Assembly: GCA_022705265.1 (NCBI GenBank)
Contig: JAKJEU010000053.1
Span: 1-8,577 of the forward strand
Length of the DNA stretch: 8,577 nucleotides
Origin: Pseudomonadota bacterium
Lineage (GTDB): Bacteria > Pseudomonadota > Alphaproteobacteria > JAKJEU01
Direction of reading: 5' to 3'
Every line of letters begins with the position of its first letter. The first letter of the stretch is position 1. Shown here one piece after another: positions 1 to 5,599 of the stretch. The notes under the pieces were generated by a model. That model was given only the letters and a program-made list of their open reading frames with translations. It was not told the DNA's origin and ran no database searches. The position numbers were made by a program, and so were the translations under genes.

Positions 1-215
1 ACGACCAAAATTTTTCCTTTATTTTGGAATTTGCCAAGTTCGGAAAATACCTTTTCAGCAGCTTTTTCACGAATATGGCAAGTGTTAAATATAATAATAT
101 CGCTGTCGTTAATGTCGTTTGATGAAATAAAACCCGCCTTTTCAAGAGAATCAGAAATTCTCATTGAATCGTAAACATTCATCTGGCAACCAAAAGTTTT
201 AATAAAAAATTTCAT
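1..215 (-). CDS. miaB: tRNA-2-methylthio-N6-isopentenyladenosine-37 synthase MiaB, N-terminal part (cut by window edge)
   Basis: MiaB is a cytoplasmic radical-SAM methylthiotransferase that adds a methylthio group to i6A37 in tRNAs reading UNN codons. Only the first 71 residues are in the window. They begin MKFFIKTFGCQMNVYDS and contain NTCHIREKAAEKVFSELG. These fit the N-terminal UPF0004 domain. Cys10 and Cys46 match two of the three cysteines that hold the auxiliary 4Fe-4S cluster; the third cysteine, the radical-SAM CxxxCxxC motif and the TRAM domain would lie beyond the left edge. The ATG overlaps the gcvPB stop as ATGA, and no clear Shine-Dalgarno precedes it, so translation is probably coupled to gcvPB. 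The HIREKAAEKV wording separates MiaB from the related MtaB and RimO families. Identification is confident; function is inferred from family. Confidence 0.93.
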   Translation of the reverse strand, partial: MKFFIKTFGCQMNVYDSMRISDSLEKAGFISSNDINDSDIIIFNTCHIREKAAEKVFSELGKFQNKGKILV

Positions 216-1642
216 TTGCAAAAACAATTAAGTATAGGTTCTCTTGCGGCTTTTGTTTCGTCAAGCCTTTGAACAGGGGTTGTAATAGGTGTATTCATAA
301 TTTCGTCTGTTTTTCCATTTTTTGCTTTAAATATAATTTCCTTAATCGCATCAACAAAACGGTCCAAAGTTTCCTTGCTTTCCGTTTCGGTTGGTTCAAT
401 TAACATAGCCCCATGGACAATTAACGGGAAGTAAACTGTCATAGGATGGAAGCCATAATCAATTAAAGCTTTTGCAATGTCAAGAGTTGTTATTCCAATT
501 TCTTTTAAATTGCTGTCATCAAATAATACTTCATGCATGCAATTTTCGTCATAAGCAAGATGAAGAGTGTCTTTAAGCTTAACTCTTAAATAATTGGCAT
601 TAAGCACGGCGTCTTCGGAAACTTGTCTTAATCCGTCAAGTCCGCAAGAAATAAGATATGCAAAGGTTTTAACAATCACAGAAAATTGAGAATTAAAGGT
701 TCTTAATCTTCCAAAGGCATTTTCTTCGTCTTTTAAAGAATATTTTTCGCCATCAAAAACCACCCGAGGATTAGGCATAAAAGGTTCAAGCCTTTTAACA
801 AAAACCACAGGACCAGCACCAGGACCACCGCCTCCATGAGGAGTTCCAAAAGTCTTATGGACATTAATATGCATAGCATCAACCCCAATATCGGCTGGCC
901 TCATTTTGCCCACGAAGGCGTTGAAATTAGCACCGTCCATATAAACAAGCCCGCCAATATAATGGATAAGTTTTGCAATTTCGACGATATCTTTTTCAAA
1001 AACACCGCAAGTATTTGGGTTTGTTATCATGATAGCAGCGATTTTTTCAGGATTTTTTTGTAATCTTAATTTCAAACCTTCTAAATCAATACGGCCAGTT
1101 TCATCGGTATTAATTTCTTCTGACTTATATCCCGCCAAAGTACAGCTGGCAGGATTAGTTCCATGAGCAGATTTAGGAATAAGCACAATTTCACGAGCAT
1201 CACCCATGCTTTCAAGATATTTGCGAATAGTAAATATAGCGCAAAGTTCACCATGAGCACCAGCAGAAGGAGTAAGAGTGCAAGCATCCATTCCAGTTAA
1301 TTCTTTTAAATAAGAAGCGGTTAAATCAAGTAATTTCAACGCCCCTTGCGCAGTGCTTTCAGGTTGTAAAGGGTGGATATTTGCAAATCCATTAAGGTTT
1401 ACAAGCTCTTCTGATACTCTTGGGTTATATTTCATGGTGCAAGAACCAAGCGGATAAAAATTACCATCCACAGAATAATTTTTGTTTGATAATTTTGTAT
1501 AATGCCTCATTGCTTCTGGTTCGCTTAATCCAAAAAGCTCTAAATCTTTTTCTTTTCTTGCGTCCCCTAAAAGAGAGTCAAAATCAGGAATATCTGGAAA
1601 ATCCACCGCAGTTTTATTTAAGTTTTTTTCATCAATTAACAT
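212..1642 (-). CDS. gcvPB: Glycine dehydrogenase (decarboxylating) subunit 2, P-protein C-terminal half
   Basis: This is the PLP-carrying half of the split P protein of the glycine cleavage system. With GcvPA it decarboxylates glycine and loads the aminomethyl group onto lipoylated GcvH. At 476 residues it has the usual length for the split subunit. Visible signatures are QGALKLLDLTASYLKELTGM (about 99-118), TPSAGAHGE (124-132), SAHGTNPAS (158-166), ITNPNTCGVFE (206-216), MDGANFNAFVG (235-245) and the PLP site HINVHKTFGTPHGGGGPGAGP, where Lys263 should form the Schiff base. The start is well fixed: a GGAGGT Shine-Dalgarno at 1651-1656 lies in the last codons of gcvPA, 8 nt before the ATG. The stop TGA overlaps the miaB start. 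The C-terminus ends in an unremarkable NCFCK tail. No truncation or missing key residue is seen. Confidence 0.97.
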   Translation of the reverse strand: MLIDEKNLNKTAVDFPDIPDFDSLLGDARKEKDLELFGLSEPEAMRHYTKLSNKNYSVDGNFYPLGSCTMKYNPRVSEELVNLNGFANIHPLQPESTAQGALKLLDLTASYLKELTGMDACTLTPSAGAHGELCAIFTIRKYLESMGDAREIVLIPKSAHGTNPASCTLAGYKSEEINTDETGRIDLEGLKLRLQKNPEKIAAIMITNPNTCGVFEKDIVEIAKLIHYIGGLVYMDGANFNAFVGKMRPADIGVDAMHINVHKTFGTPHGGGGPGAGPVVFVKRLEPFMPNPRVVFDGEKYSLKDEENAFGRLRTFNSQFSVIVKTFAYLISCGLDGLRQVSEDAVLNANYLRVKLKDTLHLAYDENCMHEVLFDDSNLKEIGITTLDIAKALIDYGFHPMTVYFPLIVHGAMLIEPTETESKETLDRFVDAIKEIIFKAKNGKTDEIMNTPITTPVQRLDETKAAREPILNCFCK

Positions 1643-1646
1643 ATTT

Positions 1647-2987
1647 TTAAACCTCCAACAAAGCGGTTATGAATTTTGCGATATCTTTGCTTTTGTTGCA
1701 TTCGGTAACAGAAATAAGCAAAATGTCCTCATGTTCTTTGTAAAATTTGTTCAAAGTAACTCCGGCAAATATTTTCTTTTCCATCATTTTTTCGATAAGC
1801 TCATCTGCCTTAATTCCATTAAGCTTTATCGCAAATTCGTTAAAGAAAGTTTTGTTAAGCACTTTAACATTTTTTGCGTCCTTTATTCCGTTATAAAGAG
1901 CAACAGCCTTAGAATGGTTAAGTTTTGCAAGGTTTTTAAATCCAACCCCACCAAGCATAGCCATATGAATTGAAAAAGCAGTCGCCATAAGCCCAGCATT
2001 CGAACAAATGTTTGAGGTGGCTTTGTCTCTTCTGATATGTTGTTCTCTGGTGGAAAGGGTTAAAACATAACCTTCTTTTCCATTTTTATCACAAGTTTTT
2101 CCAACAACTCTTCCAGGCATTTGTCTCATATATTCTTTTTTCGTTGCAAAAAGCCCCAAAGAAGGACCGCCAAAGTTAAGTTTTCCACAAAGCCCCGAAC
2201 CTTCGTAACAAGCAATGTCAGCACCAATTTCAGCAGGAGATTTTATAAGCCCCAAAGCAAGAGGTTCCGAACCAGTAACAATTAACAAAGCTTTATTTTC
2301 TTTGCATTTTTCACTTAATCCATTAAAGGAGCTTACTCGTCCCAAGAAATCAGGGTTAGCAACAGCAACACAACAAGTATTACCATCAATTTTGCTTATT
2401 AAATCTTCTTCCTCGTAAGGGTTAAAGGGAACAATTTCAATTTCAGCGCCAAGATGTTTAATAAAAGTAGTCGTAGTTTCAAGATAATATGGGTGGATAT
2501 TTCCTGATAAAATGACCTTTTTCTTTTTGTTAATTCGCAAAGCCATAGCAATAGATTCAGCCAAAGCAGAAGCCCCGTCATATAACGAAGCATTTGCAAC
2601 ATCAAGCCCCATTATTTTTGCGACTTGGGATTGGTATTCAAACAAAACCTGTAAAGTTCCTTGGGCAACTTCTGGTTGGTATGGAGTGTATGAAGTTAAG
2701 AATTCTCCCCTTGATATTATATAATTTACCAAAGCAGGGATATAATGCTGATTTGCACCTGCTCCAAGGTATGAATTATAATCATCACAAGAAATGTTCT
2801 GTTTGGACAAGGATTTCAAAGTGTTTGCAACCTTTAATTCGGACAAACCTTCTGGTAAATCAATGCTTGAAATAGCCTTAGACCTTATGTCTGATGGAAT
2901 ATCAAGGAACAATTCTTCGACATCTTTGATGCCAATGTCGCTCATCATTAAAGAGCGGTCATCGTTTTGTAAAGGGAGAAATCTCAT
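1647..2987 (-). CDS. gcvPA: Glycine dehydrogenase (decarboxylating) subunit 1, P-protein N-terminal half
   Basis: This is the N-terminal half of the split P protein. It pairs with GcvPB to form the glycine decarboxylase and carries no PLP lysine itself, as expected for this subunit. The 446-residue length is typical. The start MRFLPLQNDDRSLM matches the family's usual beginning (MRYLP...). Other signatures are GAGANQHYIPALV (75-87), TSYTPYQPEVAQGTLQ (98-113), YDGASALAE (136-144), NFGGPSLGLFA (271-281) and STREQHIRRDKATSNICSN (312-330). A weak Shine-Dalgarno (AGGT, 2996-2999) lies in the last codons of gcvH. Only 5 nt separate the two genes, and 4 nt separate the stop from gcvPB. The A-B split is common in Gram-positives, archaea and part of the proteobacteria, and differs from the single GcvP of E. 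coli. Confidence 0.97.
   Translation of the reverse strand: MRFLPLQNDDRSLMMSDIGIKDVEELFLDIPSDIRSKAISSIDLPEGLSELKVANTLKSLSKQNISCDDYNSYLGAGANQHYIPALVNYIISRGEFLTSYTPYQPEVAQGTLQVLFEYQSQVAKIMGLDVANASLYDGASALAESIAMALRINKKKKVILSGNIHPYYLETTTTFIKHLGAEIEIVPFNPYEEEDLISKIDGNTCCVAVANPDFLGRVSSFNGLSEKCKENKALLIVTGSEPLALGLIKSPAEIGADIACYEGSGLCGKLNFGGPSLGLFATKKEYMRQMPGRVVGKTCDKNGKEGYVLTLSTREQHIRRDKATSNICSNAGLMATAFSIHMAMLGGVGFKNLAKLNHSKAVALYNGIKDAKNVKVLNKTFFNEFAIKLNGIKADELIEKMMEKKIFAGVTLNKFYKEHEDILLISVTECNKSKDIAKFITALLEV
1651..1656 (-). promoter_or_regulatory. Shine-Dalgarno of gcvPB inside the gcvPA end
   Basis: The minus strand reads GGAGGT, 8 nt before the gcvPB ATG. It is built from the last two sense codons of gcvPA (GAG GTT). 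A strong site ahead of the second P subunit may help keep the two subunits equimolar; that role is an inference. Confidence 0.8.
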
Positions 2988-2992
2988 ATATT

Positions 2993-3349
2993 CTAACCTA
3001 CCATTGCTTCGTATTCTTCGTGATTTTTCAAACCGTCTGCTTCTGATTTGTCTTTGATTTCGATTTTAACAAACCAAGCGCTTTCCCAGTTAGTTGGGTT
3101 AAGCTTAGCAGGAGCGGATTTCAAAGTTTCATTAACTTCGACAATAATGCCACTTACAGGAGCATAAATCTCACTTGCAGCTTTAACGGATTCAACCACG
3201 GCAATTTCATCGCCTTTGTTAATTTCTTTACCAACTTCTGGTAAATCAACGAAAACCACATCGCCAAGTTGAGCAATCGCATAACTTGAAATGCCGATAT
3301 GACCATTTTCTAAATCAATCCATTCATGAGTTTCAGTATATTTTTTCAT
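2993..3349 (-). CDS. gcvH: Glycine cleavage system H protein (lipoyl carrier)
   Basis: The H protein is the small soluble shuttle of the glycine cleavage system. Its lipoyl arm takes aminomethyl from P protein, presents it to T protein and is reoxidised by L protein. The 118 residues begin MKKYTETHEWI, the standard family opening, followed by GISSYAIAQLGDVVFVDLPEVG (19-40) and the lipoylation motif VVESVKAASEIYAP. In that motif Lys56 is the expected modified residue. The C-terminal helix NHEEYEAMVG also fits. It is slightly shorter than the usual 125-130 residues, with a divergent stretch SAPAKLNPTNWESAWF where many homologues have PxLVNxDPYGxGW; the fold should be complete. A strong AGGGGA Shine-Dalgarno (3355-3360) overlaps the end of gcvT, 2 nt upstream. 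It is the only gene here ending in TAG. No lipoate ligase or lipoyl synthase lies nearby, so lipoylation must be encoded elsewhere. Confidence 0.97.
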   Translation of the reverse strand: MKKYTETHEWIDLENGHIGISSYAIAQLGDVVFVDLPEVGKEINKGDEIAVVESVKAASEIYAPVSGIIVEVNETLKSAPAKLNPTNWESAWFVKIEIKDKSEADGLKNHEEYEAMVG

Positions 3350-3351
3350 TT

Positions 3352-4416
3352 TTATCCCCTAAAATAATTATGTTTAACAAAAGGAAGAGTTGTGATTTTT
3401 CCATCAATCATTTTGTCTCTTACCTTTAATTTCACGGTTTCTTCGTTGTAATCAGAATTGATATAACCACAAGCAATCGGAGCTTTTAAGCAAGGGCTGT
3501 AAGTTCCAGAAGTGATTTTTCCGATTAAATTGCCATTATTATCATAAATTTCAACTCCTTCACGAGCTGGAATTGAAGGCAAAATTGCTTTTAATTTCTT
3601 TTTTACACCATTTTTAATTTGGTTTGTTATAACTTCATCGCCAATAAATCCGCCATTTTCTCTTCTGGATTTTGGAACAGCCCATAAAAGGCCAGCTTCG
3701 ATGGGAGTGGTTTCATTGTCAAGTTCATGGCCATAAAGACAAAGCCCAGCTTCAAGCCTTAAACTGTCTCTGGCACCAAGTCCGCAAAGTTCAACATTTT
3801 CATGAGCGATAAGTTTAAAAACGACCTCGTGAATAATGTCAAAAGGAATGGAAATTTCATACCCATCTTCGCCAGTATATCCAGAGCAAGAAATAGTACA
3901 TTTTTTACCCATTATTTCGACTTGTTTAAAGTCCAAAAATTTCATATCAGAGCCGACCTTAAAAACCTCATCTAAAACCTTTCTTGCAAGAGGTCCTTGA
4001 AGAGCGATTAAGCCCATGTTTTCGATGATATCAAAATCAACTTTATGTTTTTCCATATGAGCGAAATCTTTGTCCTTGCAACCAGCATTAACAACAAGAA
4101 AAAATTTTTCTTCGGCAACTTTTGCAATCATAAAATCGTCGATTACACCGCCATTTTCGTTGGTGAAAAAACCATAACATTGTTTACCGATTTTTAAAGC
4201 TTTCAAATCCACCTGAGCAATTTTCATAAAAGCATCGCTTCCATTTATGACAACTTGCCCCATGTGGGAAACATCAAAAAGCCCAGCATTATTTCGGGTG
4301 AAATTATGCTCAAAAATAATACCTTTTTCGTAATTAATAGGCATATCATAACCCGCAAAAGAAGCAATCTTTGCATTTAGTTTGGTATGAATGTCGTAAA
4401 GAATAGTTTTTGCCAT
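3352..4416 (-). CDS. gcvT: Aminomethyltransferase, glycine cleavage system T protein
   Basis: GcvT takes the aminomethyl group from the lipoyl arm of GcvH, releases ammonia and transfers the one-carbon unit to tetrahydrofolate as 5,10-methylene-THF. The 354-residue length is normal. Signatures in order are FAGYDMPINY (20-29), GLFDVSHMGQ (45-54), GGVIDDFM with the conserved Asp pair at 93-94 (one of them the expected catalytic Asp), VVNAGCKDKDF (108-118), SGYTGEDGYEI (178-188), LGARDSLRLEAGLCLYGHEL (213-232), TTPIEAGLLWAV (236-247) and the C-terminal LPFVKHNYFRG. It is first in the operon. An AAAGGT Shine-Dalgarno at 4424-4429 lies 7 nt before the ATG, which fixes the start. Regulation is probably from the divergent intergenic region, where an inverted repeat lies between the likely promoter boxes. 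Confidence 0.97.
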   Translation of the reverse strand: MAKTILYDIHTKLNAKIASFAGYDMPINYEKGIIFEHNFTRNNAGLFDVSHMGQVVINGSDAFMKIAQVDLKALKIGKQCYGFFTNENGGVIDDFMIAKVAEEKFFLVVNAGCKDKDFAHMEKHKVDFDIIENMGLIALQGPLARKVLDEVFKVGSDMKFLDFKQVEIMGKKCTISCSGYTGEDGYEISIPFDIIHEVVFKLIAHENVELCGLGARDSLRLEAGLCLYGHELDNETTPIEAGLLWAVPKSRRENGGFIGDEVITNQIKNGVKKKLKAILPSIPAREGVEIYDNNGNLIGKITSGTYSPCLKAPIACGYINSDYNEETVKLKVRDKMIDGKITTLPFVKHNYFRG

Positions 4417-4460
4417 GAAAAATACCTTTGACTAAAAAAATAAAAATGGTTATAAACTTT

Positions 4461-4492
4461 ATTATATTAGATAATTGTAATTATCTTGTCTA
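4461..4492 (-). promoter_or_regulatory. Probable promoter of the gcv operon
   Basis: On the minus strand, TAGACA (4487-4492, one mismatch to TTGACA) is followed after exactly 17 nt by TAATAT (4464-4469). A perfect TATAAT begins 3 nt further on (4461-4466) and would give a 20-nt spacer. Either could serve as the -10. Transcription would start roughly at 4450-4457, leaving a short leader before gcvT. The region is very AT-rich, so chance matches are likely and the call is tentative. It is the best-spaced pair I can find upstream of gcvT. Confidence 0.45.
4469..4486. promoter_or_regulatory. Perfect 18-bp inverted repeat, candidate operator
   Basis: The sequence agataatt-gt-aattatct has two perfect 8-bp arms around a 2-nt centre. 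It fills the spacer between the proposed -35 and -10 boxes of the gcv promoter and lies near the middle of the 112-nt divergent region. It is not followed by a T-run on either strand and is far from any gene end, so it is unlikely to be a terminator. A dimeric regulator binding here could control gcv, the efflux genes or both. No regulator gene is in the window. The AT-rich background raises the chance of random palindromes. Confidence 0.45.
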
Positions 4493-4513
4493 TATAAATT
4501 AATATTTATAAAT

Positions 4514-4517
4514 AGGA
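4514..4517 (+). promoter_or_regulatory. Shine-Dalgarno supporting the original adaptor start
   Basis: AGGA lies 11 nt before the ATG at 4529, a slightly long but acceptable spacing. The next in-frame start after the TAG, the ATG at 4694, has no comparable site upstream. This makes 4529 the natural start of the adaptor gene. Confidence 0.5.
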
Positions 4518-4528
4518 AAATAATCAAA

Positions 4529-4693
4529 ATGTCAGGGTTAAAAAAATCAACCAAGCTTGCCATAGGGGTATTAGTTTTTTCAATTCTTTAGATTGCATCA
4601 GGCTCTATTTTAAGGTCTGAGGAAGAAGAAAAGAAAAGTATCGTTTCAGAAGTCGTTGACAAGTCGATTAAGGTAAAAAGCTCAAGATCGGTT
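4529..4693 (+). pseudogene. 5' end of the adaptor gene, separated from the rest by an in-frame TAG
   Basis: From the ATG at 4529 the frame reads MSGLKKSTKLAIGVLVFSIL, then TAG at 4589-4591, then IASGSILRSEEEEKK, and continues without further stops into the adaptor frame that ends at 5599. The lysines followed by the hydrophobic run LAIGVLVFSIL-x-IASGSIL form a typical N-terminal membrane anchor for an RND adaptor. From memory of the family, a tryptophan followed by a short residue and SG is common at this point, so TGG changed to TAG by one G-to-A transition is the simplest explanation. Without suppression, ribosomes starting at 4529 make only 20 residues. The full frame would be 356 residues counting the TAG codon, a normal adaptor length. 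Confidence 0.8.
4589..4591 (+). other. In-frame TAG within the adaptor's membrane anchor
   Basis: TAG lies at codon 21 of the frame starting at 4529, between FSIL and IASGSIL. The reading frame is unchanged on both sides, so this is a single-codon nonsense change and not an indel. gcvH ends at TAG with gcvPA starting 5 nt later, which argues that TAG is a normal stop in this genome. Confidence 0.9.
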
Positions 4694-5599
4694 ATGACTT
4701 TATCTTCGCTTAAAGTTTCTGGGGTTACGGTTGCAAAAGAAAGTGCAATTATGAAATCAGAAGTAAAAGGTGTGGTAAAGGAAATAGTTGCACAAGAAGG
4801 AATTCATGTTAAGGCTGGGAAAACCGTTATAAAGCTTATGGAAGATGATTATAAGGCTAATGTCGAAAGAGCAAAGGCGGTTTTGTCTTTAAGAAAACTG
4901 GAATATGAAAATTCTTCTTCACTTGTTGCAAAAGGTTACAGCACAAAGGTAAGAAAAACCGAAACTTATGCTGCTTATGAAAGTGCTAAGGCTGATTTAT
5001 TAACTGCTGAAATTAATTATGAAAAAAGATTTATTAAGGCTCCTTTTGATGGCTATTTAGAAGAAATTGCAGTAAAGGCTGGCGACTTTGTTGATGTTGG
5101 AACCGAAATCACAAAAATATTAAAACTTAACCCGATTGAAATTCAAGTATATATCCCTGAAAAATATATGAAAAGTGTGGTTTTGGGTGGACAAGCAAAA
5201 ATTAAAACCGCTCTTGGTTATGAATTAGACGGCAAGGTTGCTTTTATATCAAAATCTGCTCTTGCGACAACTCGTTCTTACCTTGTAAAGCTTGAAAGCG
5301 ATAATACTGATTACAAAATTCCAGAAGGGTTGACAGTTACTTTGGAACTTCCATTAAAGGAGGCAAAGGCACATGAAATTAATTCTTCTATTTTGACTTT
5401 AAATGCTGTGGGAGAAATGGGTGTTAAGGTGGTTTCTTCTGAAAATAAAGTGGAATTTTATAAGGTCGAAATTTTAAAAGAAGATGATAAAGGTATTTGG
5501 GTTTTTGGACTTCCTGAGGAAACAAGAATTATAACAGTTGGCCAAGAATATGTTGTTGAAGGTGAAGTAATAAAAACCATAGTAGAGGAAAATAATTAA
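4694..5599 (+). CDS. RND efflux periplasmic adaptor subunit (HlyD/MFP type), open part lacking its N-terminal anchor
   Basis: RND adaptors sit in the periplasm, anchored to the inner membrane, and link the permease to an outer-membrane channel. This 301-residue frame holds the domains in normal order. The first lipoyl half is at about 20-50 (MKSEVKGVVKEIVAQEGIHV, then KAGKTVIKL). A short alpha-hairpin follows at 51-112 with LVAKGYSTKVRKTETYAAYE. The second lipoyl half is at 113-145 (FIKAPFDGYLEEIAVKAGDFV). A beta-barrel at 147-220 includes LATTRSYLVKLE and IPEGLTVTLELP, and a membrane-proximal domain ends the protein. The gene's natural start is 4529, but a TAG at 4589-4591 cuts off the anchor. 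The ATG at 4694 has no clear Shine-Dalgarno and would give a protein with no export signal, so it may not be functional. The stop overlaps the permease start as TAATG. Substrate cannot be told. Confidence 0.88.
   Translation: MTLSSLKVSGVTVAKESAIMKSEVKGVVKEIVAQEGIHVKAGKTVIKLMEDDYKANVERAKAVLSLRKLEYENSSSLVAKGYSTKVRKTETYAAYESAKADLLTAEINYEKRFIKAPFDGYLEEIAVKAGDFVDVGTEITKILKLNPIEIQVYIPEKYMKSVVLGGQAKIKTALGYELDGKVAFISKSALATTRSYLVKLESDNTDYKIPEGLTVTLELPLKEAKAHEINSSILTLNAVGEMGVKVVSSENKVEFYKVEILKEDDKGIWVFGLPEETRIITVGQEYVVEGEVIKTIVEENN

Larger units (their letters stand above)
4417..4528. other. Divergent intergenic region between gcvT and the efflux unit
   Basis: These 112 nt, mostly A and T, separate two divergently read units and must hold both sets of promoter signals. 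The gcv-side promoter and the inverted repeat are listed separately. For the rightward unit, TTGTCT (4486-4491) followed after 15 nt by TATAAA (4507-4512) is a weak possibility and would leave almost no leader. I see no tandem glycine-aptamer pattern, no T-box and no space for one. Confidence 0.7.

Noticed and set aside
836..1063. Short plus-strand open frames across the gcv genes (here and near 1420-1650, 1731-1973, 2215-2875 and 2794-3057).
   Set aside because: All are antisense to well-identified gcv genes, with no recognisable motif or Shine-Dalgarno evidence.
4469..4486. The inverted repeat as a bidirectional terminator.
   Set aside because: Its arms are AT-rich, it has no flanking T-run, and both neighbouring genes start from this region instead of ending there.
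4417..4528. Glycine riboswitch upstream of gcvT.
   Set aside because: The region is too short and AT-rich to hold a tandem glycine aptamer, and no conserved GC-rich aptamer core is visible.
4589..4591. Reassignment of TAG to a sense codon.
   Set aside because: gcvH ends at TAG at its expected C-terminus with the next gene 5 nt away, and no other in-frame TAG was seen in the window. Local suppression cannot be excluded but general recoding is not supported.
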